Source: Paramacrobiotus richtersi (lineage: Eukaryota; Tardigrada; Eutardigrada; Parachela; Macrobiotidae). Taken from it: DNA of 25,081 bases. A program made the translations under genes and the position numbers. The stretch covers positions 1-25,081 of the forward strand of contig JAQGAU010000665.1 of NCBI GenBank assembly GCA_034698045.1, written 5' to 3'. Shown one piece after another: positions 10,921 to 20,529 of this stretch (position 1 is its first letter; each line of letters opens with the position of its first letter). A model generated the notes under the pieces. It did not search any database, was not told where the DNA came from, and saw nothing but the letters and a program-made list of their open reading frames with translations.

Positions 10921-10969
10921 AAATGAGGGAGATGCCATGCCACTTGAATGAGGGAAATGCCATGCCACT
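10921..10969. repeat. 24-bp direct repeat, two units
   Basis: Units at 10921-10944 and 10946-10969 agree at 22 of 24 positions (core ATGCCATGCCACT). The second unit runs straight into a minus-strand copy of the 18-nt core (10962-10979). The related site at 23421-23443 has only one unit. Confidence 0.75.
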
Positions 10970-10979
10970 CCTCTACGAT
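10962..10979 (-). repeat. Copy 5 of the recurrent 18-nt core (minus strand)
   Basis: Read on the minus strand it is ATCGTAGAGGAGTGGCAT. The GAGTGG here is closer to the Pol III A-box consensus than the plus-strand copies. It is paralogous to the minus-strand copy at 23426. Confidence 0.6.
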
Positions 10980-11477
10980 ACGACGGCAATCATCGACTGC
11001 AGACGCACCGGCACAATCATTTTTCTACACAAAGGCAGCAAATGCCATCTATACATACTGATACAGTACGACTACAAATAATGCTATCAAAACATCCACA
11101 TTTTTTACCAGTAAAAGCTGTTTAAGCATCATTTTAGAAAAACCAAAAAAAAAACAGTTCGGAGTAACAAGCTCTCGGTTCCTCCCAGTACTTAATACAA
11201 GCTATTAACGAAAACAAAACAGACATTGAAAATGTGGCGTTAATTAAAGTATTTTCGAAAGTTTGTTCGTTCATTATAAAAAAGCCAGGAAAATACTTTA
11301 TAGAGCATAAGTTCTATTTGGCATTAATATTTCGTTCCATTTAACATTTATTTGTGATGTGTAATCTTAATTGTACTATGCCATATTCAAAATAAATACC
11401 TGTGTTTTTCGTATCTATAAATCCAACATTATGGCAGCTAAATGATTAATTATATTAATTTTATTTAAATCTGGCTT

Positions 11478-11777
11478 TTATTGGCAGGGACGTACCACAG
11501 TATTCAATATTGCAAAATCGATGGAATTATAGATGTAACATCCAAATGGTACATTCGAGTTCGGTACATGCAGTTTACTTCCACAATTTGCAGCATAACT
11601 GCATCGGTTAAATATTATACATAGGTCAACGTCAACACTTTCCTCTTTCGTAAAAGTTTTTTTAGCTTTTAAAAAAGGCCTAATTGTTCTAAAATGCATT
11701 CCACCATAATGACAAAGGACAGCATAAATGGTGCTGTCGTAACAGTAGTTAGATCCAGTTTCTAGTACGATGTGCAT
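11478..11777 (-). CDS. Weak minus-strand open frame, 99 codons
   Basis: The frame runs from ATG at 11777 down to a TAA that overlaps an AATAAA (ccaataaaagcc read on the minus strand). The peptide contains nine cysteines, no obvious membrane helix and no motif I recognise. Codon use shows no preference for G or C endings, unlike the NCOA4 exons, so it may be chance. The region is not part of the repeat blocks on its right, whose similarity begins at about 11787. I assign no function. Confidence 0.2.
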   Translation of the reverse strand: MHIVLETGSNYCYDSTIYAVLCHYGGMHFRTIRPFLKAKKTFTKEESVDVDLCIIFNRCSYAANCGSKLHVPNSNVPFGCYIYNSIDFAILNTVVRPCQ

Positions 11778-11806
11778 GTATTCTTAAATCATAGCGAATG
11801 CGAGTG

Positions 11807-11824
11807 ATCGTAGACTAATGGCTT
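11807..11824 (+). repeat. Copy 6 of the recurrent 18-nt core (class B)
   Basis: ATCGTAGACTAATGGCTT, preceded by gcgaatgcgagtg. Class B copies (also 14133, 17341, 24756) share an upstream half of the type GCGAATGAGAGTGATCGTAG. Confidence 0.7.
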
Positions 11825-11996
11825 CACATGCAGTTGTGGCCAGTGGCCACCAACTTCAGCAAGCTGTCAGCCTAGCAGACAGAAAAGATCTATCTTTCAT
11901 GAAACAAAAAATTAATGCGTGCGATCTTTTTCTTTAAGTGGTAAAGAAACTGATAAGAAACAGTTTTATAATTTTTTGAAAACGTTTCGGAATAGC

Positions 11997-12160
11997 AAAT
12001 GTTCCTAAATTTCACTGAAAAAATTTAAATTTAAGTTTAAAATAAATTTTAATAAGTTTTTAAATTTAAATTAAACTTAAATTTGACTAAAATTTAAATT
12101 AAATTTAGGAATGTTTGTCCGGTGAAATTTAAATTTAATTAAATTTAAATTTAAATAGTT
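11997..12160. repeat. AT-rich imperfect palindrome
   Basis: The tract is built from AAATTTAAATTT units. TTCCTAAATTT at about 12002 and AAATTTAGGAA at about 12093 are inverted copies near its edges. Transcribed, it could fold on itself. It may be a degenerate foldback element or simple sequence. Confidence 0.5.
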
Positions 12161-12710
12161 TAAGTTTCCCCAAACAAACAATGTCCAGAAACAAGCAGGA
12201 GTTTAGGACTACTTTAAAAAACTGTACCAAATGATCCCAAGCTAGCATTCAGTCGTCTGTTATTTTTTTTTCATTATCAGATTTGTTTGGCAAAAGCCCG
12301 GATGTAAAATTTCAATAGGTGTGTTATTTCAATTAAAGTAACCATTGGATAATTGTCCAGCATCGTTCAACACAATCACTAATAATTATAATTATTTATC
12401 CCGATATCGTATGCTGCCTTTATTGAAGCCGGTGTAATGCGTGTTGAATGTGATGTTTTTATTGATTAATGAATAGTTTTTCATATTGCCGCTGATGTTT
12501 TGTACTGCTATGGGACTGACTTGATACAGTTTTCTGCTTCCGTGATTTTTGACCTTTTATGATTTATGGAACTTATGCAGTTAAATGACCTTTATCGTTT
12601 TCGCAGTCGAGTTAATTTTATCATTTTTGCAAGCGTCGAGTGCCTCAAACTAACATCGCTTTTCATATGTGATGTCACTGATTAGGTATAGCCATTCCGT
12701 GAGAAAGAAT

Positions 12711-12728
12711 TTCGTAGAGTAATGGCTT
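12711..12728 (+). repeat. Copy 7 of the recurrent 18-nt core (class A)
   Basis: TTCGTAGAGTAATGGCTT, followed by ttacagtg as at 15020. AGCCATT at about 12690 can pair with the AATGGCT of the core, giving a short stem in this copy. Confidence 0.7.
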
Positions 12729-13142
12729 TTACAGTGTACTCCGCTTTGGTCGTATATCAAAACTATCGTAATACCACAACACTTGTGAAAAAAAGCACAT
12801 CTTTTTTGCATTGAAACTAACAATAAGCAATACAATAGTACCGTTAGTATTCGTCCATACCATACATAGCGAGCAAAATGATAATCCAACAACGGGCTTG
12901 ATTACTGAACCCGGCATCTTTTGTGCAGTTAATCACCACAAGAAATGGACAAACTTACAGTAATAAAATTAAGAAATACTGAAACATCATTTTACGGTTC
13001 ACTCACAAAACTGGTTAATAAGCGAAATTGCAAAGTTATAAATACAATGAAATTTAGAAAACGAAAGGGAATGCATGAAATTTTGTGCCAGTTCTCACTA
13101 GGAAAGCGTACAGCTAATTGTAAGTATCGATCTATGTAAGCA

Positions 13143-13827
13143 TTAAGGGGAAAGAATACCCAATCGGTTCCGTTTTGGATGGTTCTACTAGACAATTTTT
13201 TGCACGAAATCGCAATTGTATATAGTTATTGAATCAGGTACATGTGATAGACAAGGGATTTCTCTATTTAGTGATCAGGTCATTGTTTACCCGCAGCGCG
13301 CGCGCAGCCCACAACAGGTGTGTAAACAAAGATCAAGTAATTAAGAAGAAAACTCTCGATAAAGTCAGCCGTGCATCGAAAGTATGATATGAAAACGTTA
13401 TAAAATGCATAAAAAGATAAGAAACGTTATTACACAAGCTTTTTCGATTTCATCAATTACGTAAAAAGTTATTGAATTTTGAATATTTTAAAATTCAATA
13501 TCTTTTGACACAGTCGACAAAATCTAAAAAGCTTGTGTAATAACGTTTCTTACCTTTTTATGCATTTTATAGCGTTTGCAAATCATACCTTTGATGCACG
13601 GCTGAATTTATCGAGAGTTTTCTTCTTATTTACCTGCTCTTTGTTTACACACCTGTTGTGGGCTGGCCGCGCGCTGCGGGTAAACAATGACCTGATCACA
13701 GGGTAGAGCAATCCTTTGTCTATCGTGTGTACCGTATGCGGTAGCGCTACATGTTTGCGATTTCATGCTAAAAAATATGTGGGCCAACCATACAAAACGG
13801 TACCCATTGGGTATTTTTTCACCTTAA
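13143..13827. mobile_element. 677-bp palindromic element flanked by TTAA (piggyBac-type MITE)
   Basis: The element proper is 13147-13823. TTAA lies directly outside each end (13143-13146 and 13824-13827), which is the target duplication of the piggyBac superfamily. The left terminus GGGGAAAGAATACCCAAT is matched by the reverse complement of the right one, GGTGAAAAAATACCCAAT. Similarity between the arms continues inward for about 330 bases, through TGATCAGGTCATTGTTTACC and GCATAAAAAG-type segments, to a centre at 13481-13488. There is no transposase, so it would be non-autonomous. The arms differ by scattered substitutions and small indels, so the insertion is not recent. Confidence 0.85.
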
Positions 13828-14000
13828 GTGCGACTGAATAAGGCCATTTTCAATATATTTTGCACTTCTGTTTATTTTTGTTTGTTTTATTTCGATATTA
13901 GGTTCTGTATTTTTATGTCTTTATTTCATATCTATCAGTTCAACATTATTTAACACACAGTTCGACTTGTAACTGAATTATGGACTTTTTTATGGTTTTT
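13828..14000. other. Non-coding DNA between MITE and repeat block C
   Basis: This is T-rich sequence with no recognisable gene or repeat beyond short runs. It probably continues the block interrupted by the palindromic element. Confidence 0.4.
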
Positions 14001-14132
14001 TTTCGCGCATATATTCAGATAAGCAAATTCTTCATTAGCTACAAAAGAAAGCATAAATAATGCCTCCAGTTCCATTTGCCAGATTCATAGGTACGATCCG
14101 TTCTCGATATCCGTGGTTAGCGAATGGGAAAG

Positions 14133-14150
14133 ATCGTAGAATAATGGCTA
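14133..14150 (+). repeat. Copy 8 of the recurrent 18-nt core (class B)
   Basis: ATCGTAGAATAATGGCTA, preceded by gcgaatgggaaag. Over these 18 nt it is identical to the copies at 17341 and 24756. Confidence 0.75.
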
Positions 14151-14460
14151 CAAGCGTCTTTTCCTCAGGTTGTGTCAACAGATTAGCAGACTAGAATATC
14201 TACCTTCGTTGAAAACAGTCAATAATTTTTAAAGGCTTTGTTTACGTTGTAACGATGCTGATCAACTAAAAGTACACAATTTAGGAAAAAAATTTTTTGA
14301 AAATGGTATCGAGCAACACAGTTGAAAAGATCTTACAGCTGATAGCATCTTACAATCGAACGGCACGCGGGCGTATACCGATCATGATTCTTGTGTATAT
14401 TACTGACACAGAAAGCCGGTAATTATGGTAATTATACCGGGTTAATCAAAGTGATGTCTT

Positions 14461-14511
14461 TCTTAATCTGAGCATTTCTTATGATAATCAGCACCGGCAA
14501 GTGTCGGAAAT
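14461..14511. repeat. 51-nt block identical to 17600-17650
   Basis: The block runs from tcttaatctgagc to gtgtcggaaat with no mismatch to the second copy. The sequences on both sides are clearly diverged. It contains CTGA and TATGATA, which loosely resemble C/D-box elements, but no complete C/D small RNA can be built in both copies. Confidence 0.7.
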
Positions 14512-15019
14512 CGGTAATTATATGTGATAGGTGTAAAGATTGTTTAAACGGTTACGTATACGGAACGTCAACATATATGTAAGTCTTACTGATACTCAAC
14601 CGGACAAGCAATATCCAGAAACAAGCAGGAGTTTAGGATAATTGTACAAAACTGTACCAAAAAACCAAGATATGATGCAGTCGTGTGTTATGGTAATCAA
14701 AATAATCATATCCAATTAACCAACAAGCAAAACCGAAAAGCGCTATCATATTCGGATTCCCCGTAGTCGAAAACCCCGTCACATGATATTTGTTATCATG
14801 TCAGTTCATGCAATGCCGTAAACGAAGAGAAACTTAATTCGGCCGATCCATTTCAAGCTCACCTGCTTGTGAAATGTGTTACGTTGTTTTTTGTAAATAA
14901 CAGAATCTTTCTTCGTATTGCCGCTAATGTCAATTAATTGTGTACTTTTATGGCATTGACCTGTGATACAGACCTGTGGTTAGTGGTGAGTGTGGTATAG
15001 CGATTCTGGGAGAGATGAT

Positions 15020-15037
15020 TTCGCAGAGTAATGGCTT
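15020..15037 (+). repeat. Copy 9 of the recurrent 18-nt core (class A)
   Basis: TTCGCAGAGTAATGGCTT, with a single T-to-C change from the class-A consensus. It is preceded by gagagatga and followed by ttacagtg. Confidence 0.7.
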
Positions 15038-15500
15038 TTACAGTGCAGCGCGTTTGCCATATGGTATGGTAATTAACAATCGTAATTCCAATGCACTGTA
15101 TATATGAAACAAAGCATATCTTTTTGTGTTGGAATTAAGCAACACAAATTATACAATAATATGTATCATTAGTTTACGGGCATAACATACCTAGTGAGCA
15201 AAATGATAATCCAACTACGGGATTGATTACTGAACCCGGCAAACACAACCGAAATTAACAAAATATGCTACAATAAAATTAATGCACTACTGAAACATGG
15301 TTTTTTTTGGTTCGCTTACGAAAACCAGTTGAAAAACAACAAAACTGAGAAGTCATGAACACGCAAAAGTTTAGAAAGATTTAGAAAAAAAATTTAAAAT
15401 AATTGTAAATTTAGAAAACGAAGGAACAGGAAATGTTGTGCCAAGTATTTATTAGATAGCAAAGTGTTCAGAGAAGTACTGATGTATAAATAATGGCAAT

Positions 15501-16228
15501 ATAAAGTATCCTGCCACCAAATAAAAGTGGAAAGAATATGTAGAGTTTAGTTGGTCAGGATAAATCGGCCGCTTATTAATTAATGGAAATTGTTGGGTTC
15601 ACAAAAAAATCTCCAAAAAACACTGTTTTGACTTAGACCATCATGGCCAACATTTGGAAAATCGTAAAAAGCTGGATAATCGATAATAATCCGCAAGAAA
15701 TCGTTTTTTATCAGGACTACAGGAAGTAAATTCACACACAGCTAAACATTAAAAAATGATAGTATCGCGAGATTTATTTTTCATTAGTAAGGTTGTATAA
15801 ACATCAGCTTGCTGCGACTCATTCGCCACCGGCCACTGATTCATCGATTTGAAATTTGAACAAGAGTGTACCAGGAAAAATAAAAAGATAGAAGCGATTC
15901 ATTGTTAGAGGTAACGCATGTAACGTTCTACCGGTTAAAAAAAAATAAACAAAGGAAACAGAATAGAATGAAAGGAATACATGGAAGTTAGTAAGTTTAT
16001 CTGATTGTTTGTATCTTTGTAAAGACGAGTGAACGATTTGTAGAGTGCAGAAAACATCTTTTCTGGATTGGTCGATCAGTTATCGTCGTATTAACGCTAC
16101 GCCAGAGACAGCGTCAAAAAGAATGACCACAATCAAGACTGCGTTCAAGTTAATATTTCTGCATATACTGCTGAAATATCAGTTTATCGACCGAAGCGAA
16201 GCGAAGGTCTTCTTTACTCAGCGCAACT
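15501..16228. other. Non-coding DNA, no gene seen
   Basis: No exon or repeat is supported. A short plus-strand frame at 16045-16230 ends at the tandem repeat and has no recognisable content. A small gaagcgaagcgaag run lies near 16193. Confidence 0.4.
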
Positions 16229-16238
16229 GAAATTCATG

Positions 16239-16472
16239 GTGTCCGTGTGTCTGTCGCCATTATGCACAACCGCGCACTTATGGCTCAACCGCGCAGTGGT
16301 GCGCCATTGTTGCGCAGTGGTTGGCACTATATACTCGCGGAAATTGTATTTCTGGGTGTCCGTGTGTCTGTCGCCATTATGCACAACCGCGCACTTATGA
16401 GGCAACCGCGCAGTGGTGCGCTATTTTTCCGCAGTGGTTTACCCTATATACTCAGGAAAACTGTATTAAAAT
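16239..16472. repeat. 117-bp tandem repeat, two units plus a partial third
   Basis: The unit beginning gtgtccgtgtgtctgtcgcc starts at 16239 and again at 16356, a period of 117. Each unit contains atgcacaaccgcgcac, a GCGCAGTGGTGCGC hairpin-like segment and a tatatactc. A shortened, rearranged third unit lies at about 16565-16650 (atgcacaaccgcgc at 16571). The repeat is more G+C-rich than its surroundings. Open frames through it on both strands (for example 16247-16531) are by-products of the repeat. Confidence 0.85.
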
Positions 16473-16653
16473 TATTTGTTGTGCCTGTTGTAGACAGATC
16501 ATCAACAGCCAGCAGCAACCCGCCCATGTGAGCGGGGCAATGAGTTGAGACCTGTGAGTCGGTCGACAACATGCACAACCGCGCTGTTATATTGACGTCG
16601 TCTTTGGGCAATCGCGCAGTGGTGCGCCACTGTCGTGCAGTTGTAACCCATTA

Positions 16654-17180
16654 TTGAGCCGCGAAACACCGCCGAAATGGAAGCGTTTGTCAGTTGGTCC
16701 GGTCCGAACGTTCCAAATCGGAAGACTTTCGTCGGTCCGTTTGCGAGCGAGAGTTCTTTCCACCGGTTCAAACTGTTCAATTAATAAGGTGCCACCACAC
16801 CGCTCTTCGCTTCGGTCACCCAGTGCCCGCTACAGCGAGTGCACTTTCCTAGTTAACTTTATTTTAAACCGATTTTTCATTTAATTTCTTTGAATAATGT
16901 GTAAATTTATTAATTTCTCACTTATTTCGATACTGATTTTGTTGTGTCTTTGTTTTTATATATATATATTAATTTAACAATATATTTAGCAAGAAGTTCG
17001 ATTTATATGCTGATAATATGCATACACGGTATCTACAGATTTTCATCTTAGACAACAATTTGGTTCATTCGCGTATATTTTCAGATACGTATGTAATTCT
17101 GAATTCTTGGTATATATTCATATATAAATTATTATATTATATTTAATTATATATTCATGATATATTCTCTATGATTTTCC
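16654..17180. other. Non-coding DNA, AT-rich toward its end
   Basis: A 76-codon plus-strand frame at 16654-16884 starts in the degenerate third repeat unit and has no recognisable content. From about 16950 the sequence is AT-rich with TATATA runs (16955-16970 and 17110-17165). I see no gene. Confidence 0.45.
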
Positions 17181-17340
17181 TCTTTGAAAACAGTTGGGGT
17201 TTTTCGGGCATATATTCCAGTAAGTGATTCTTCAGTACTTACAAAGGAAAGCATAAAAGGGTTCCCGATTCCAGTTTAGATTCATCACCTCACTAATACG
17301 ATCCGTTCTTGTGATGGGTGGTTAATAGTGAATGAGAGTG

Positions 17341-17358
17341 ATCGTAGAATAATGGCTA
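17341..17358 (+). repeat. Copy 10 of the recurrent 18-nt core (class B)
   Basis: ATCGTAGAATAATGGCTA, preceded by gtgaatgagagtg. The combined GTGATCGTA matches the first half of eukaryotic tRNA-His (GTGATCGTATAGTGG, from memory), after which the alignment needs one or two gaps. Confidence 0.7.
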
Positions 17359-17599
17359 CATGCCAAGCAGACCAGCCACCGTAAACACTGCTATACAGCC
17401 TAGCAAACTAAAATAGCTTCTTCGAAACAGTCGCTAATTTTTAAAGGCTTTTTTTACGTGGTTACCAAACTGACCGACTAAATGTACACAATTTAAAAAA
17501 TGTTACTGACACAGAAATATATACCGTGTACTGACACGAGATGTATACGTATCTATATTGCCGCAAAAAGTATTCAAAGACTTACTGCAATTAGTGATG

Positions 17600-17650
17600 T
17601 CTTAATCTGAGCATTTCTTATGATAATCAGCACCGGCAAGTGTCGGAAAT
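17600..17650. repeat. Second copy of the 51-nt identical block
   Basis: Identical at all 51 positions to 14461-14511, whereas the bases before (gtgatgt) and after (gggcg versus tcggt) differ in spacing and sequence. Confidence 0.7.
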
Positions 17651-17660
17651 GGGCGTTACC

Positions 17661-18169
17661 ACTGACAATGGGAGTATATCGATTCTTCTTTGTACATTAT
17701 TATTAACTCGATCCTAACGCCCTTCTTTGATCAGGAAGTTAACCATTGTTCTTGGTACAGCTAATTAGCGCGTGTGTTGACAGGGAATGTACAATGACCT
17801 TATCCAAATCAGCAACTAGTGGTAATTGATCGAACGGTTGTACTGGGAAGAACTTCCGACGAAGCCGAAGACCGTAGGAAAAGATTAAACATTTTAAAAC
17901 GGTATTATGTACGTAAAAAACCGTGTGAAACATACGACATAATATGTTCATAAATTTATAAATCGTTTTATTTTTCTGTGTTTACTTACGGAACAAAAAA
18001 GTTACGTTATATTATCATGAAAATTAAATGGGTCAATTAATGTATAATATAAATGTCACACATTGATTAAACAAAATAAGTTTAATTGGAAATTGACATT
18101 CTGTTTTGTTCTTGTATCGGTAAACCGATCCAATTAGAGAGGAAGACGTTAGTAATTACCAGCTAGAAT
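17661..18169. other. Non-coding DNA before the minus-strand gene
   Basis: No gene is supported. A minus-strand frame at 17739-17951 has no recognisable content. Because the next gene lies on the minus strand, its 3' untranslated region and poly(A) site should fall here. A minus-strand AATTAAAC at about 18080 is a possible weak signal. Confidence 0.4.
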
Positions 18170-19310
18170 TTATATCAAAGCGTTGTACTTGAAGGGCTGA
18201 TGAGTGCCCACGAAAAGATCGGGTTTTCCGCTCTGTAATGCAGTTTTAAATGTTGACTGCAGCTATTGCAACAGCAGGGCTTTGTTGATGGTTCGGTAGG
18301 CCCAATAGGTTCGCAGGTCCATGCTTGTTAACTGTACAGCGAAAAACATAATCAGACATACAACTGAAGCAGACAATTAAGGATAAAAATATCCAAACAC
18401 AAAACAATGGTCACTCGGTGACCTTTCTGTAATTGTACATTAAATGCCGAACGAGAACAGCATACGCATGCTAAATATTCTTAGAAGAGTAAGTTGTGTG
18501 AGGGTGTCACATGTTAATTTGTCTGAATAGTTTCGTATAACGGTTCTCAGTTTTCGGTCAATTTTTTTTTCAAAATATTTCTGCTTTGTAATCATCTCAC
18601 TTGATGAATTGTACATTTCCGAAGTTTATATCGAGCATATCTGTAGAACAGGTTATGCCAGTTTTCGAACTTTATGCATTGACAGCATATTAGTATGCAG
18701 AGGTTGTCGTAGTACAGCGGCGTATTCCATCATCCAGGATGACCAGGAACAGGCTAATGCCTGCCAAACAATTAAAAAAATTGCTGATTTGATGTAAGTT
18801 TATGTGCGTAACTGTACATTTTACAGTTGTCTTTTTAGTTTGCTGTAGCGGTTATTCGGATCATGACAGGACTACCTGGTCTAAGCAGCGTAGTGTGCCG
18901 GATTTCGAAAGGTGTCTAATTTTAAAGTAGCTTTTGAAAACGAAATAAAAAACTGATACTCTAGATCTAGTGTACAATTAGTGACAAATGGCAACCGCAA
19001 CTGCGACATACTGACAACGGTACGTGCGGTCATCTTTGTAGCCCAACAGGGCCTCCCCCCTGCAAAGGTCATCAGTTGTAAAAAGGCCTTCCCCGTGAAT
19101 CTAGTGCGAAATTTACTTGCTGTTCAGACTGATTAGGGAGAGATCCATTTTGTGATTTCTCTTGAAGCCGGCATCGCGCGGTACATTGTCGAGCTGCGCC
19201 GGCGGCCCATCCGGCGAGCAGATGGCAATGAGTCCCAGTTGACGTTCATGCACCCGATCGCGAATGATCAAGTTTGCCCGTGTAGATAACTCATCCGGCC
19301 GTGGAATCCG
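18170..19310 (-). pseudogene. 3' part of an unrecognised minus-strand gene with an in-frame TAG
   Basis: Three coding-like segments are visible on the minus strand. Segment a, 19310-19117, follows a good acceptor (ataattcacag) and reads 64 codons (RIPRPDELSTRAN onward) before donor gtaaat. Segment b, 19059-19012, follows acceptor ctttgcag after a 57-bp intron and continues in phase (KGEALLGYKDDRTYRC) to donor gtatgt. Segment c reads MDLRTYWAYRTINKALLLQ, then TAG at 18265-18263, then another 30 codons in the same frame (ending GTHQPFKYNALI) to TAA at 18170. Upstream of segment c the frame stays open to 18363 with a hydrophobic run, possibly a membrane helix. The phase from b to c does not fit simply, so an exon may be missing, perhaps near 18760. 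Codons end in G or C as in NCOA4. I know no family for it. The TAG suggests a pseudogene; sequencing error or stop readthrough are alternatives. No 5' exons were found. Confidence 0.55.
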
Positions 19311-19650
19311 CTGTGAATTATGGAGAAGATCAAGGGGGAATCAATGGAAATATTTCAATAATGTTTACATTATCTGCGTTATACATATTCATTCGTATAT
19401 CAGAAATATAGACAAAAATATGTAATTTTAAGAAGCATACTCAATAAAACTGATTCAAGTATATTTAAAAAATTGTAGAACTTAGAATTTTAGGGTGACC
19501 TTCGAGAATCACTTTTTTCGCCAAACAAATTAATTTCATGGAACAACAATAACGAAGTGAGCCGCGTAAAATAGCAAAATAGAAATCTGGTTTTTAACCC
19601 ATTTTTTTGCTCGGTTAATTACACCAGTATTTACTGTTGTAATAGCAAAT
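19311..19650. other. Intron-like AT-rich DNA
   Basis: This lies upstream, in the minus-strand sense, of the acceptor at 19311-19312. It is AT-rich and shows no exon. If the minus-strand gene is intact elsewhere, this is the 3' end of one of its introns, cut off by the duplicated NCOA4 block that starts at about 19651. Confidence 0.4.
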
Positions 19651-20046
19651 TAGGCAATTCTTTCATGTATTTCAAGGCTTTAAACTACTGCTTTAAACTA
19701 CAATGAGCTGTGTTGCATAGTGTCATATTTAGCCGTAAGTTTTTTTAGCAAAAGACTGCTAAGACAGTTTGTCGCAAGTTTTACAGTGTGATCAGTAAAT
19801 CTTTTTATTGCAGTGACTGCCGTCCGGGCCTAAGGAATCTGTAAAGCCGTTGTTCTACGTTCGTTCATGGTATAACGGTGCCGTACTGGACTGTGCAAAT
19901 AGCGAAACGTATACTGACTCAGCCTGACTGTATCAGGATTTGAAGTACAGAACAACTCATTTTCAGTCATAAAACAAGTAGAGACTCTGAGGCTATCAAA
20001 TATGGTGTTTGTTCTGAACTGAATACAATAATAGCTGATTATATTT

Positions 20047-20529
20047 TGTTCGGGTATAACAGGCAAGCGACGGGATATGGCGGTTGTACCTCGTACAGCC
20101 GACCACACACCACCAACCGACACTCGTCGGTGAGCAAGACTCTTCCCTGGACTACTCTCTCTGTGGATATCTGTGAGATCTTCCCGTTATCACGAACCGT
20201 TGTTCGTGATATCCACACACACACACTGATAACCTCAGACACCGTGCCCTATGCTTCCGATAGAAAGCAACTACTTCCTACTCGAAACACACAGACCACA
20301 GGATCCAAAGCAAGATGTTATTAACTCTTCAAACAGTCAAATCTGATCACTCTTCCAACTGTTTTACACAATGATCGAATGATGTGGCGAAAGAACAGTC
20401 GCCACGATTATGTACTGCGAGATGACAAGTCTGATAAGCTCTAGAAAGTGCAGCTAGATCGTACAGCACTGCTCATTCAGTAAGGAAAGAGACAGCAGAA
20501 CAAACGTACATACACCGTATTACGTCACA
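20047..20529. mobile_element. Possible solo LTR inserted in the decayed NCOA4 copy
   Basis: About 480 bases here have no counterpart in intron 3 of the intact gene and are richer in G and C. The segment starts TGTTCGGGTATAAC and ends ACGTCACA, the TG...CA form of LTRs. I cannot find matching target duplications at its edges, so the ends are uncertain. Inside is a perfect 10-bp stem (TATCACGAAC 20188-20197 with GTTCGTGATA 20202-20211) overlapping a second dyad (GTGGATATC 20163-20171 with GATATCCAC 20208-20216). Confidence 0.35.

Larger units (their letters stand above)
10121..11477. other. Downstream non-coding DNA with AT-rich simple sequence
   Basis: No convincing gene is visible. 10560-10655 is low-complexity ATATAA-type sequence. 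10090-10500 and about 10650-10990 are the source, or a copy, of 22.87-23.46 kb downstream. A frame at 10244-10432 is short and carried by G/T-rich sequence, so I do not call it a gene. Confidence 0.6.
11787..13142. repeat. Repeat block B, related to 14.09-15.5 kb
   Basis: The block starts with atagcgaatg and a class-B core (11807), runs through AT-rich DNA and a near-exact match to the other block (atgtccagaaacaagcagga at 12181), and ends with a class-A core (12711) and its tail. The same order recurs at 14.1-15.4 kb, with the two cores spaced 904 bp apart here and 887 bp there. Open frames at 12650-12917 (minus) and 12945-13139 (plus) lie wholly inside the repeat and look non-coding. Confidence 0.7.
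14001..15500. repeat. Repeat block C, related to blocks B and D
   Basis: The left third (14001-14512) matches 17.18-17.65 kb and the remainder matches 12.16-13.1 kb. It includes class-B and class-A cores (14133 and 15020) and a 51-nt stretch at 14461-14511 that is identical to 17600-17650. No exon is visible on either strand. Confidence 0.7.
17181..17660. repeat. Repeat block D, short copy of block C
   Basis: It matches 14.0-14.51 kb: gggcatatattccag, then acgatccgttct, the class-B core at 17341, a shared tttttaaaggctttt segment and the 51-nt identical block. The match stops just after that block. Confidence 0.7.

Noticed and set aside
12650-13195. Open frames on both strands around the class-A core
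   Set aside because: They lie in repeat DNA, are not kept open in the related block at 14.9-15.5 kb, and one runs into the palindromic element.
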